A stretch of DNA of 64,000 nucleotides from positions 3,340,001-3,404,000 of the forward strand of contig JAQISU010000114.1 in assembly GCA_029339505.1 (NCBI GenBank), in the 5' to 3' direction. Both the position numbers and the translations under genes were made by a program. The stretch comes from Unio delphinus (Eukaryota; Mollusca; Bivalvia; Unionida; Unionidae). The notes beneath the pieces were generated by a model. That model ran no database searches and was not told where the DNA came from. It was given only the letters and a program-made list of their open reading frames with translations. Positions 39,049 through 50,800 of the stretch are shown here, piece by piece; the first letter of the stretch is position 1, and each line of letters begins with the position of its first letter.

Positions 39049-39397
39049 ACATATAGGCAGATTTAAATGGCAGCTTGTACATATGTAGCAAATATAGCAC
39101 TTGACTGACCTCAACGGGGTTTGAAAGAGTTTTGATATTGCGTAAAAGACAGGAGAAAATGAACCTAGAGAAGAATTTAAACGCATCGATAGCAAAGAAA
39201 ATGATTACAGTGGAAATATTACATTTTAAATAAAATATTTGATTTAATTGCCACAAAGCTACAACATACATATAACATTAAAATTAATAACTTTGTTTAC
39301 GACATAAATATTGGACAAGTATATTAAATAAATATAAAATAAATATTAGTTGTAGTTTTCTTACATTACTTTGATGATCATACATACTTTTTAGTTC
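39049..39397. other. AT-rich noncoding sequence
   Basis: Nothing recognised. Confidence 0.5.
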
Positions 39398-39640
39398 GGT
39401 GCCCCGAGTGGCCGAGTGGTCTAAAGCACTCTCCGTTACGGATCATTGCCATCTCACCTCTGTCTGCGGGGTTCGAGTCTAAGATTCGGCCAATGTAGTT
39501 ATGTGAGAAAACTTGCCAGTTGCCGGTGGTTCTTTCCGGGGGTTTTCCCGGGTTATTGCTCCACCAATAATACTGGCCGCCATGTATAGCCTATCGTGTG
39601 CTTAAAAAATGGCGTTAGATCCTAGTACAACAACAACGTT
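39398..39640 (+). mobile_element. SINE-B, tRNA(Leu/Ser-like)-headed, MetaSINE-like body
   Basis: The head GGTGCCCCGAGTGGCCGAGTGG and TCTAAAGC look like a tRNA Leu/Ser 5' half. Box B-like GGGGTTCGAGTCTAAG follows. The body has GTTGCCGGTGGTTCTTTCCGG, GGGGTTTTCCCGG, CCACCAATAATACTGGCCGCC and ATGGCGTTAGATCC, ending (CAA)n. The CCACCATAA-ACTGGCCGCC block is reminiscent of the conserved central domain of MetaSINE-type SINEs; that link is from memory. Confidence 0.85.
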
Positions 39641-40246
39641 TTAGTTCTCACTTAAAAATCGATGTAAAGACCCTCAAACATATTTGTTGAAAGTTGGTGT
39701 TAAATTTGAAGGGAAATCGAATGTATATACTTATTTGACCAAATTCGCATTAGGTGTAGAGCTGCTATGTACAACAAAATCTTTCAGCAGGGAAATAATG
39801 TTTCAAGGAGACAAACAATTTTGATTGATAGTGCTGACAAATTAGACAAACGGTTAAAAGCACTTGTCAGTTTTAGCCATGATCTAATGTTTCATTTTTT
39901 ATAGATGATTGTTCTAATCTTGCAAATGTACGAATTACGGTAATCATCATAATTAACTTATCATTTAGTAACTTGAAATAGAAAACTTAAACATCTAAAA
40001 AATATCATAAAGAAATTTGAAAGACCATAACGAATTTTAAAGGTGAATCACTGCTTTTAACGAATCTATAGCTTCCGTCAAATGGTGAATGAATTGCCAT
40101 ATATGGTCTGATCCTCTAAACATCTGTATGATCTCTAGAAAGCCTACTTATCCTGCTTTGCCATTGGTTTGTAAACTATTAATCCTCATAGATATGCAAT
40201 AGTATAGAAATAAAGATCCTACATGTCATATATTCGGACCTTAGCT

Positions 40247-40248
<2 letters not shown>
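39641..40248. other. AT-rich noncoding sequence
   Basis: Nothing recognised. Confidence 0.5.

Positions 40249-40310
<62 letters not shown>
40249..40310. repeat. (TA)n microsatellite
   Basis: Pure TA tract of about 31 units. Confidence 0.97.
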
Positions 40311-40312
<2 letters not shown>

Positions 40313-40467
40313 CCACAAGGATATACAGTCAATGAAAAACTTGTTCCAGGAAACCAACGTATTACGTGTAGATTTAACAAAGGAAAAAATTAAAAGAAAG
40401 CAAGCGAAACAAACGTACAATGAAACTTCAGTATTCGTTTGATTATAGAGTTGAAGAGCGAACATGA

Positions 40468-40985
40468 CTATATAGTAAAATTATATGGTTCGCCCATCAA
40501 GTCGATGGGGATCATTTTAGTTATCCAGTGTTTTAACAGGAAGAAACGGTCTGTGGGGTCATGCCACTTGATGTTAAGGAGTCTTCTGAGGCAGGTAGTG
40601 TGGAGGTGGTTCAACTTCTTTGTTTGGCGCTGGTACACTGAAAGGCTGCCATCAATGTTGCATCTGATGCTGATTCCCACGTCACCATCTCTGAAGGCAC
40701 CAGTGAGCTTGGTTGAGTACATGACGTTGAAACGTGATGGTCCCAGTACACAGCCCTGTTTCACTGCATTTGAGACAGGAAAGTAATCTGATGTCTCACT
40801 ATTGTTCATCACTCTAGCTTCCATATCATCATGGAATTATTGCACCATGGTGATACATTTCTTTGGCATCCGTACATGGCCATGATTTTCCACAGGCCTT
40901 CTATGCTAACAGTGCCGATGGCATTGGTCAGGTCGACATAGGTAGAGAATTCAGTATTCTGTTCTTTTTCTTGTAACTGTCTAGG
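40468..40985 (-). pseudogene. LINE reverse transcriptase remnant with internal deletion
   Basis: On the minus strand the first piece (about 40985-40830) reads FSTYVDLTNAIGTVSIEGLW and KIMAMYGC, the RT block around FVDLTKAFDTVxREGLW with the catalytic region eroded. The next frame reads NNSETSDYFPVSNAVKQGC then VLGPSRFNVMYS and AFRDGDVGISIR (NGVKQGCVLAPTLF block). It then jumps directly to SVYQRQTKKLNHLHTTCLRR and LLNIKWHD, a block that normally lies more than 150 residues downstream, after the catalytic ADD motif. The ADD-containing part is therefore deleted, leaving a 118-codon open fusion frame. Not functional. Confidence 0.85.
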
Positions 40986-42596
40986 AGCGAGCCCATTGTA
41001 GTAACACCATATCGTAAAAGTATAACTTCTCTTGCTTCCTTATTTACAATAATTATTCTTACCTCACGCTGACACCATTCGTAATAAACTCACTTCCTCC
41101 TAAGTTCAAACATCTCTGTTAGTATGAACGGTTATTTGTTTTCTTCAAAATATAGTTGTTTACATTCTTCTTGCCTTTATTTCTTATGTATCATTTGTAA
41201 TGAGGCAGACATTTCTTCAAATACAATAAAACTCTGAAATGGGTGTGCCATTTATTTTATCATTGACTAACCCCGTAACCATTTTGTTTTCTAACGGTGT
41301 ATTTAATATATTGTTTTTTTTTTTTTGAAATCATTTATGTAATAAAACTGAATATTATCAATTTGTTATTTGTAAGAGTTGCCCGTTTTAGTACTCACGC
41401 AAAACAAATATCTGTCTCTACTTAACAATGAGATGCTAACATCACTTTTCACTTTACGCTTGTTGTAGCGAAATTAATACATCGATCATTTTGATAACAC
41501 TAACACTATAATTACTCTGTAAATTGGTGTCCTTAATTTTACCTACTTCGGAAAATACCGAAATGACAAATGTTTGTGTTCATGATTAGTCTGTTTTATA
41601 TCGGAATAGCAATATCCGGACACTTGAAGGAAAAACTCTTTCAGGAGAAGACACATTATTAAGAATGCTTTTTTATGGTAGCAACATAACAAATAATATA
41701 TTTTAAACATATTATGGATCATTAGATTTCGTTCGACAGCAAATTGACATTCTGTGGAGAAAACGAAAGCGAAATTATTCGCTTTCTCGACAGAACATAT
41801 ATATCATATTGTTAATGTTGTTGAAATAAATTGGAGTTGTTTATTAAATGCCATATTAATTGAAGTCTACATCGGATTGCGATTTTTAAGGAAACAAGAA
41901 TTGTCACACTAGCGACTGAAGAACATTTTTAATTAACCCCAAGTGATGAATACGTCAAATATCACATTATCATTTTATTGTAGCGAGTCGTCCGTGGTTT
42001 TGATATGTTTCAACTTCACGTATTTTCTCCTCCAAATACAATTAACTTCATTTGCAGATGTTTTAATTAGATTTAGAATTATGAAAACATGGATATGTAC
42101 CACTTTAAGAGATTGTTCTGGAGTTTGACACATTAACTCTCTTAATTATTTAAAGGTTTAAAACATCGAGTTCTTTTATCAAAAATAACATATTTTCAAG
42201 TCGATTTTAGCTTGTGTTTTATAAACATAATGGCCTAAAATTCCACTGATTTAGCAAAATATTTTCAATGATTAATGTTTAGAGTTTCCAAACAGAAAAT
42301 GCTAATGTAGTGGAATTCCTGGCCTGCTGTCTTTTCATCGGTTGAATATCAATTCACAAACATGTACTTAAGGAAACGGGTTATCACATGATGCAACAAT
42401 TCGTGATCTTCTATTATCGATTAAATACAGGAGAAATACGAGACTGACATACTGACATGTTTCTGACTTCTCTCATAAAGGTAATTAATCAATCATTTCG
42501 CAGTAGGTGCTTACAAAATTACCGTATTTCCCCCAGCGTTTATAGACCTTACCAAACTGTACAATGCGTAACTGCAACAGATGCCGCTGTAACATA
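40986..42596. other. AT-rich noncoding sequence
   Basis: No gene or element recognised. Confidence 0.5.
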
Positions 42597-42690
42597 CGCT
42601 GACAGATTAGTATATCACCTGTAACAGACGCTGACAGATTAGTATATCACCTGTAACAGACGCTGACAGATTAGTATATGACCTGTTCGT
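42597..42690. repeat. 32-bp tandem repeat, three copies
   Basis: The unit ACGCTGACAGATTAGTATAT plus CACCTGTAACAG occurs three times; the last is slightly diverged (GACCTGTT). Confidence 0.92.
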
Positions 42691-42839
42691 TGTACATATA
42701 ATTTTCATCAAGAAGCAAAAACCCAACTTTGCCGGTGAATTATGCAGCAGTAGATTATGGTCTCTGGTACTCGCATAGTTATGGAAATTTTTGCGTCTAG
42801 TCAAAAATCTTTGTCAAATTTAACAAAGAAATAATTTAC

Positions 42840-43600
42840 CTGGAAATATATTGCAAAAGTGGAAAAAGAACATACAGTTTTAAGAGGAAAATCCCAAAAT
42901 AATCCAAGAATAATCCACGAATTAAATTACAAAGTCATAGTAATGAACTTTTATAATCGATTCTATTTCGAGTCCTGTTGATACATCCAAGATGGAAGAT
43001 GGTGACGAATGCTGAAATCTGGTGTGTGCTTATCTACAGTTCCTTGTCTGAAGAAAAGTTAACATGGGTTCAAAAACTGGCTCCAACAAAATTAAATGAC
43101 TTAATGTCTGATGCAAAAGCCCACAACTATACTTCACAACTAACTATACTTCACAACTAACTATACTTCACAACAAACTATACTTCACAACTAACTATAC
43201 TTCACAACTAACTATACTTCACAACTAATTATACTTCACAACTAACTATGCTTCACTTAAACAAAGATTATATCGTAATCAAATACGCAGTTTCGAATAA
43301 ATCTCCAAATTGCAGAATCAAAGAAAGGGGGAAGGAGTCACACGATCGTTTATATAACGTACTCCTAACATGACCCTGATGAGCAACAATCATTTTGCTT
43401 TTAGAAAAAATAGGTTATTTACTTCTTAATTTACTAGACACATCTTGACCGTGACAACAACCAATAATTTTAACTTAACAATAAAACATGTTTACGTATT
43501 TGCCAATAACATTGAATCATTGTCAGGATCTGGGTCAACAGTGATTATTTACAATATCATGTAATAAACATATCAATTATTTAAAACTGACAAACACACA
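42840..43600 (-). mobile_element. LTR (3' LTR, minus strand) of Ty3/gypsy copy 2, edges approximate
   Basis: It shares with the copy 1 LTR: AATCCAAGAATAATCC (about 42900), CATCCAAGATGGAAGATGG (about 42987), GTTTACGTATTTGCC (about 43492) and TTACAATATCATGTAAT (about 43550). It lies immediately downstream, in element orientation, of the RNase H remnant. It is interrupted by a 17-bp minisatellite. Confidence 0.6.
43126..43255. repeat. 17-bp minisatellite inside the copy 2 LTR, about 7-8 units
   Basis: The unit ACTAACTATACTTCACA is repeated with minor variants (ACAAACT, ACTAATT, ACTATGC). Confidence 0.93.
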
Positions 43601-43779
43601 AATAAATAAAATATAGATTAAACAGACATATACATACCACTTTCACCGATAAAGATAAAAACAAGATTTATAGTATAAAGCATTCGTTTTACAATAGATT
43701 AATTACAAATGATGTTAAAGAAAACCAATAGAAATACTCTTATGAATTACAAAGAGTGTACATGAAAAAAATATTTCCA

Positions 43780-44240
43780 TACACATAAAAGTGCATCTGT
43801 TATTAAGTTACCTTTTCTCTTGATGTGTCTGATGTCTACTTTATATTCTTGTAACAACAAAGTCCACATCAGTAGCCTTTGAGTTTATTTTTAATCTTGC
43901 CGATGAAAGTATTGTGGTCATTAAACACAGAGACTGTGAGAGGACCTGACCTAATGTAACCTTCCAAATGCTGTAACGCCAATATCAAAGCCAAATATTC
44001 CTTCTCGAGTTTTATACGATTTCTCTGATAGAGACATTGGATCATTATTACCATATCAATACCTCAGTCAAAACTGCTCCAATTCCATCATCAATTCCAT
44101 CAACATATAATTTAAATGATTGGTTAGAATTAGGAGCTGTTAGAACTGGCGCGTTTCTAAGTATGTCTTTTAACTTATCAAAATCCTTCTGGTTTTTTCA
44201 GTCTTAAGGAACTCGTTTTTCATAACAAATTTATCAGACT
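43780..44240 (-). pseudogene. Ty3/gypsy RNase H remnant (copy 2)
   Basis: Minus-strand pieces read RIKLEKEYLALILALQHLEG, then a FNDHNTFIGKIKNK block (F-SDHNPLTFI in the family) and QEYKVDIRHIKRKGN. This is the C-terminal RNase H of gypsy pol, dead through stops and substitutions. Nothing integrase-like lies between it and the LTR. Confidence 0.82.
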
Positions 44241-45200
44241 TTCAGCAAACAAAATTGCCGATTGTATCCAGACATACCTAAACATTGCATCAGTTGATGT
44301 TTATTAACAGGCACAGAAAATACAGAAACAGCCTTAACATTAACATTTAGCATTTAGATTTAACTCGTCCGTGTCCCACAAAATGTCCTAGAAAAGAAAC
44401 ATTAGCACCGCAGAACTCACCTTTAGACAAATTAATTGTCAAATTCAATGGTGATTCTGTCAAGGAATAACTGAGTTGTTGATCAATGCTATTTCCTCGT
44501 GTCGCTGTAGATGATGACATAATCGATGTAAGCATCACACTTAACTAGACCAGAGATGTTCATATTCATAGGAGGTTAAAAGGTACATGGCGACCCGTTC
44601 ATCGCAAACGGCATGCCTTTATATTGGTAAAGTCCAACTCAAGTCACGAATGCCGAAATTTCCTTTGCTCATCCCATTAAAGAAATCGGCCAAAATCCTT
44701 TCTGAAGGTCAAATTTGGTGACACACTTGGTATTTTCAATCTTATCAATATAGTCATATAATCATGGTAATGTAAATTATTTTGTGTTTGTCACACCATT
44801 TACTTTCTTATAATCAGTGCATATATGGAAAATAGTATCTATTTTTGGAACCAGTATGCATGGCGAACTCCAAGAATGTGCATTGAGCTATATGAAATCA
44901 TTCTCCAACAAATAATGAATTATTTTTTTCAACCACCCTTGTTGAAAAGGATTCAACCTGTACGGGTGTTGTTTCACAGGTTTGGAATCTACAATTTCAA
45001 CTTCATTGACAATTGTGTTTTTCCTCGTAGAAGCATTTGTAAATAAGTGCTCATATTCAATAAATAACTTTTTGAGTTAAGTTCTGTCTTTCTGTTGCAA
45101 ATGTTACCGATTCTGGTCCAGACTGTTCATAATGTCTGAATTCCTAAGATTTAAGACTTAATATTAGAAGATCCCGATGATATTCTATCACTTACATCTT
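44241..45200 (-). pseudogene. Ty3/gypsy reverse transcriptase remnant (copy 2)
   Basis: Minus-strand pieces are: SPLNLTINLSKGEFCGANVS and FLGHFVGHGRVK (44347-44450), the post-catalytic 'VNLSKSEF-H-NV-FLGHVVGQG' block; the catalytic motif at about 44505-44545 reading AYIDYVIIYSDT, where the first catalytic Asp of YIDD is kept but the second is changed to Tyr; and a GLYQYKGMPF block (about 44605-44640). The loss of the second Asp alone would abolish RT activity, and frameshifts add to it. Confidence 0.85.
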
Positions 45201-45529
45201 CACTAAGTGGGACAATTACAACATGGTTGATAACATGTTAACCTATCCATTTCAACTTCTTTAGCATGTTTATGTGACTAAGATGTTTTTACTTTAGCCT
45301 ATTAAGAGTATTTATGATGCAATTTAAATCACTTTCTTTCCTGTTAACTGTGTAGGGACCCTAATACTTGTGGAAATAACAAGAGAGACATGACGTACCA
45401 CCAGGCTCAGAAGTCATCTCCTTCGAGTTTTTATCATATCTTTACTTAAGCTTCGATTGAGTAAAGTGCAGATTTGCCCATGCGCCCTCATATGTCTTAT
45501 AAAACATATACTAAACATTTGAAATATAA

Positions 45530-46400
45530 TCAAAATTTTCTCTTCATTACAAATAAGTTCTGTTCAATAATTTCAATGGTCCACACACAGTGTATCCAAA
45601 AACCAGTTCAAAAGGATTAAAACCTAAAGATTCCTGAACTGATCCCCTAACAGCAAAACAATACGAAATAATTCTCTTCATACCCACCTTTACCAGATTT
45701 AAAACAATATGATGAAATCATAGTTTTCAAAGTCTCCCAGAATCTTTCTAATGCCAATTGGCTCTCACGGTGATAGGCCTAAGATTTGAATTGTTGAATG
45801 CCTAACTCTTACATAGCTTGCTGAAAAATTCCAGACATGAAGTTTGAGCCTTAATCAGATTGGACAGATTTGGGAAGGCCAAACTGAGCAAAAAACATTA
45901 TCAAGCTTTTACTATTATTTCAGATTTTATATTCATCAAATGAATACCACATATAATGGTCAACATATATTGGTAACATGACTTGGTAGTAAGTAAGAGA
46001 CCAATACAATCTACCATAAGTCAAATAACTGGTTCATCAAATGTAGGAATATGTTGCGGATGAGCCTTATATTACTTCTGATTGGGTTTTCATACCATTT
46101 GACATGTATGAAACAGATCCATAGCATTTGGCAAGATCACTTTTGATTTTCGGCCAATAAAAGCGAGTCAAAATCTTGTGATAAGACCTAATAAATGACA
46201 AGCCAGAAGAGTTTCGTGTGCCAGACTAAGTATTTCCTGTATGTAAGGTTTTGGAATTACAATTTGATAAGTCACTGACCACTCATAGCCAGCATGTACC
46301 GGGAGAGGTCTCCGTTTTCTCATAAGAATTCCATTTTTAATGAAATAACAGACAGGTACTTCAAAATCTTCAGTTTCGGTAATAGCCCTAAACAAACAGA
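45530..46400 (-). pseudogene. Ty3/gypsy integrase remnant, located upstream of RT (copy 2)
   Basis: On the minus strand the H2C2-type region reads YQIVIPKPYIQEILSLAHET then LLACHL (46168-46395), followed by RFYWPKIKSD. The catalytic core has AQFGLPKSVQSD-stop-GSNF (second Asp block, about 45850-45890), AYHRESQLALERFWETLK (Glu block, about 45740-45790), and after a frame change VQESLGFNPFELVFGYTV (about 45570-45640). The order along the element is therefore protease, integrase, RT, RNase H. Stops in the core and loss of the paired zinc Cys residues inactivate it. Confidence 0.85.
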
Positions 46401-46715
46401 TGATCTCAGGATCTTGTTCCTGTTCGACAAAAAGCGATTGTCGTTTCGTTTATCACCACGATTAGGATAAAGAGAACGAGGTGTTAAAAGAGGATTGCTG
46501 TGAACAATACCTTCTAATTGGAGTGTAAGTGACTTCATTAAAAGCTTAACCAATACATGAATAAGCTAAAGGAACATTTTCCTTATCGAAATTATTCTAA
46601 AGAGCTTTCTTTGCCATACCTCTCGTAATTGCTCAAGCTGGGAATACATCAGGGAATTCTTTTCTCAATTGGATCGACTAACTAATCCAAACAAGTTTTG
46701 TCAGGTATAAGTGGA

Positions 46716-47030
46716 TTAACCACAATCCTTGCCTAGCAAGAAATGAATGCCCTCTACGGATACAACTGAGACTGTTATTACTGGTACTGGTCCTGAGACT
46801 AAGTCCGATAACAAATGTACACAATAGAGAGGAACATTAACAAAGCCGCATTCTACTCCCTCAATGAAACACTCATTAGCAGCAGAAATGTCAGAAAAAT
46901 GCAACGTACCTGCCAATAAAAGACCCTGATAAGCTCCTGTGCACTTTAACATTTGAATAGACATATGATTGGTCGAATCACCCAAGAGTGATATAGAACC
47001 CTTTGATATGAATATTTCATTATTATCCAT
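46716..47030 (-). pseudogene. Ty3/gypsy protease region remnant (copy 2)
   Basis: This 104-codon minus-strand frame lies between the gag zinc knuckle and integrase. It ends VVSVEGIHFLLGKDCG, matching the 'VEGVxFILGNDLAGGK' end of the retropepsin region in this gypsy group. The start resembles the 'ILRDTGATQS' area only as GDSTNH, so the active-site DTG/DSG triad is not intact. Much of the length is preserved as one frame. Confidence 0.6.
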
Positions 47031-47263
47031 AACACAATTAGACTGGGATTAGTTAGAAACAACAAATGTATTGCCTTCAATACCTGACCGGGAATTTGGC
47101 CAATTCCATTTGGAACAGGTCTGTCTTGATTATGATGCCAATCGTTCAATTTAGAGCAATCAGAAATAACGTGTTTCATACGCTTGCAATAGGTACACGT
47201 CGGAAGAGACAATAACTTAGAATCAAACTTCTTTTTGTACCAGTTTGAGTTTGAGAATGTCAT
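46946..47263 (-). pseudogene. Gag zinc-knuckle segment (copy 2)
   Basis: The minus-strand frame contains CTYCKRMKHVISDC, a textbook CX2CX4HX4C nucleocapsid zinc knuckle, followed by SKLNDW. It sits directly upstream of, and overlaps in another frame, the protease remnant. Confidence 0.85.
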
Positions 47264-47559
47264 TTATTTGGATGAAATACCTCTCTGCTAAAAGACTGTT
47301 GAGTAGAAGTATTATTTACAAAAATAGCGTACTGATCATCGGCACGAACAGCAATTTGCAATGTTTCTATCTTGTGCTTGTAAAGACGTCTTCATGTCAC
47401 TAGGGACATAGTTCTTAAACTCTTCATGTAATGCAAATTGTATGAGACTTTCATACTTGTTTTCAACGTTCTTGCTAAGGTGCATCTATGAAAGAACTGC
47501 TCATATTCTCTAGCAAATTCGTCATGAGATTCTGCAGCTTTGATATAGTTTCAGAAGTT

Positions 47560-48340
47560 TTGCCAATAATCTTCATGGAGTTACTCATAACCCTTAAGAT
47601 CTATTCTACGACCGCATCATAGACACCACGTTGCTGTAGTGACAGGTAATGGTAAAGTTCACTAGCCTTATCACTTTGTACATATTGCAATGATTGAGCC
47701 AAATGCTTCCTTGGCCATTTCAAATTTCCAGCAATGTTTTCAAAACGAGTAGAATATTTGTTTTCATCTCGTTCTCTGGAGGGCACTAATAAAGTATTCT
47801 TTGCCTTGCTATTCGCTTCCTTCTCTATATGCGTTTGTATCTGTTTTTCTCCTCCTTTTCCGATTGTAAATACATTTGCTCTTTATCTAACTGTATTTGT
47901 TTCGTAATCCCGTTTGTTTTTGTTTTTCTTTCTTATCTGTCTGCATTTGCAATTGTTTTTCGTCCATATTTAACTGCATCAGCATTTGTGTTTCGTTCGT
48001 ATCTAACTGTCATTGCATTTGTTTTTCTTGTAACTGCATTTATCTTTCGCTTGTTCCGGAAGGTCGAGCATCCTTAACTCCAATTCTAGTTTGTATTTTA
48101 ATTTTTTTAAAATACTTTTAGAGTAGAATTTGATACAAAATTATTGATCGAAAACCAAAACACTTTAATCCTAAACGCTATGTTCTACCAAATACTGAGC
48201 TAAAACATTTTTTTTTTCTTGTTTCGTTAAGGAAGCTTTCGCTTCGTAAATATTGTGTTTTCTGGCAAGTTGAATTAATTCGACCTTTTTGAAAAGTAAA
48301 ATGTTTTCTGTGTATGATTTGAAGGAATGGTTTCCACTTT
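47560..48340 (-). pseudogene. Gag capsid and N-terminal remnant (copy 2)
   Basis: On the minus strand, KKVELIQLARKHNI with KNVLAQYLVEHSV (about 48170-48310) resembles the SAP-like N-terminus of this gag group. An E/K/Q-rich coiled-coil stretch follows (about 47830-48080; its antisense shows as repeated F-C-I-C-F-V on the + strand). Next is ENIAGNLKWPRKHLAQSLQ then YVQSDKASELYHYLSLQQ (47601-47786), the capsid 'WP---WA-LLQ--L-GKA-E-Y--L' block. It is broken by stops. No 5' LTR was found to the right; instead a compound microsatellite follows. Confidence 0.75.
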
Positions 48341-48433
48341 TGTTGACATTTTGAAAAAGGCTTGTCAATCTCACTTGAGAACAAAATTTAAAAGGTAAAG
48401 GAATTCTAATTTTAAAAAGCACAAAGGTTTTCG

Positions 48434-48606
<173 letters not shown>

Positions 48607-49420
48607 ATGATTCATTATGTGTTGGTCAGTAAAATATAACATATGTCTATCAAAAATATAAAGGAAATGTCAAACAAAAGTTTTATTAGGGATCATTACT
48701 CATGAATAGGTCAAAAGACATGTTTCGAGTACAAACTGTCCATTGTATGCTTATTCAAATCAAAACAAAATGTATCTATCACCTACGTATGACCAAAGTA
48801 TATTTGATCTGATCCACATGTACGGCCTGCATTGAAACGGACTTACTGTTTTATGTAACAGGGCAGCATGTCCATGACAGGTTGATGTCAAGGAAAATGT
48901 TACCTGTCTAAGAAAAGATTTATGTACAGCCAATATGACATGTCCAAGACATATTAAACCGCATTTAACATGTACAAGACTGTCAATGTGATGTACATAT
49001 CTCAAAAGCTTCTATAAACACGCAACATTCGAGCGCTTCCACAACTCCCGAGATCATGTTCAGGATAACATTCTCTGGATTTGTTATATTTTACTGTTTC
49101 GTTTTACGTCATGTTGCTCCTTGTTATCTAAGAGAGGGTAAGTGTTGTAGTTGTTCAATGTTTAATTAGTAAGTGCTGTACTTCTTTAATGTTCTTCAGA
49201 TATGTCTTTAATAGTATCTGACTATTGATTTAATTTTCATTTTGGTTTGACACCTACCTTATGTCTTTGATATCAAATGGCCTTTGTTTGAATTCATGTT
49301 ATTGCTTGTGTACAAGAAAAGTCTGCTGCAGTCTTTAATTTTTGTATACCAATTTTCCTCCAATAATAGCAACATGTTGTTATTTCTATATTGTTGCTGT
49401 GATTGGTTTCTGTCATTGCA
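48607..49420. other. Noncoding sequence
   Basis: Nothing recognised; no LTR-like sequence was found here. Confidence 0.45.
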
Positions 49421-49424
49421 GTTT

Positions 49425-49692
49425 TGTTGTTGTTATTGTTGTTGTTGTTTTAGGGTTGGACGCCATTTCTTAGCACAAAATAGGCTATACATGGCGGACA
49501 GTATTAATGGTGGAGGAAGAACCCGAAAGAAAACCCTAAAAGAACCACCGTCCCATGAGATGCTACTGGCAAGCTTTCTCGCATACCCACATAGGCCGAA
49601 TCCAAGACTCGAACTCCTTCTGAGACAGAGGTGAGATGACAGTGATCCGTTTCGGAGAGCGGTTTAGACCACTCGGCCACTCAGGGGCCCCA
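49425..49692 (-). mobile_element. SINE-B, minus strand
   Basis: Read on the minus strand: GGGGCCCCTGAGTGGCCGAG, TGGTCTAAACCGC, GTTCGAGTCTTGGATTCGGCC, a GTGGTTCTTTTAGGGTTTTC block, CCACCATTAATACTGTCCGCC, ATGTATAGCC and GGCGTCCAACC, ending (AAC)n. It has the same block order as 39.4 kb. Confidence 0.88.
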
Positions 49693-50100
49693 TTCGCAGT
49701 TTTGTATAAATTTGTTAGAAGGCACTCATCGATTCATCTGAAAAGTATTAAAACGTGCGCTTTACTCTTTTTCTGGATTTGAAACGTGTGACTGGTGCCT
49801 GCCCTAGCTTCCGTAAATCTCAAACGTTTTCAGTTAGTATAGACATTTTCGTTCCCAGAAATAAAAGTAGACAGTGAAAACTGTAATTTGTAGAATGGAG
49901 TAAGTAAATAATTTATCTTAAATTTCTTAAGAGAAATAAATAAACTAGTTTAACATATAGCTGGGTATCGTTTGAAGATTTCAACATGTTTTATCAAATT
50001 TTCTTCTTAATGACTTGCTAAATTGAAATTTAGGTAGTTGAAGTTAATTCCATATAAATATACCAGCACATTAGAATTACAATTACTTGGCTCGAAAACT
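49693..50100. other. AT-rich noncoding sequence
   Basis: Nothing recognised. Confidence 0.5.
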
Positions 50101-50103
50101 CTG

Positions 50104-50800
50104 TCAACGTCGCTATTACTACGACAGCTGCTACTACTGCTATTGACATTCTAGCTACTACAGCTGATACTACTGCTATTGATACTTTTGCTACTACAGC
50201 TGCTGCTGCTATTGATAATATTGCTAATACATCTGCTATTGATACTATTGCTAATACATCTGCTATTATTGTTATTAATAATATTGCTACTACACCTGCT
50301 AGTATTGATATTTGTCCTACTGATACTACATCTGCTACTGCTGCTGTTGATACCATTGTTACTATAGCTGCTATCACTGATATTGGTACTATTGCTAATA
50401 GAGCTGATATTAATGTTACTTGTCCTATTGCTAATACGGGTGTTATTGCTGCTATTGATACTATTGCTACTATAGATGGTAGTACTGCCATTTGTATTAT
50501 TGCTACTACAACTGCTATAACAGTTATTGATACTATCGTTACTATAACTGATACTACTGACATTGATAATATTGTTACTACAGCTGATAATACTGATATT
50601 GATAATATTGTTACTACAGCTGATAATACTGATATTGATAACATTGGTACTGCTGCTGCTGCTACTATTGATAATAGTGCTACTACTACTGATAGTGATA
50701 CTACTGCTACTACAGATTATATTGCTGCTATTGATAATATTACTACTACATCTGCTACTACTGCTATTGCTACAACATCTGCTATTACTGTTATTTGTTT
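50104..50800. repeat. Diverged 36-bp-period repeat of ACT/GCT/GAT trinucleotides
   Basis: ATTGATAATATTGTTACTAC plus AGCTGATAATACTGAT is perfectly duplicated near 50563-50635. Diverged units extend over about 700 bp. Since the period is a multiple of three, one minus-strand frame stays open for 204 codons (50030-50644) with a 12-residue Val/Ile/Ala/Ser repeat, and + frames are Leu-rich. With no start context or cysteines and no conserved residues beyond hydrophobicity, I treat it as noncoding minisatellite. Confidence 0.8.

Noticed and set aside
39398..39490. tRNA-Leu/Ser gene
   Set aside because: Head of SINE-B; the same unit recurs at 49.5, 56.6 and 61.9 kb with a shared body and tail.
47829..48121. 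Phe/Cys-rich + strand ORFs (74 and 82 codons)
   Set aside because: They are the antisense of the Glu/Lys/Gln-rich gag coiled coil of the minus-strand Ty3/gypsy copy 2.
48607..49420. 5' LTR of copy 2
   Set aside because: Searched for TGTTACGT/ACGTAACA ends and shared LTR blocks to the right of gag; none found.
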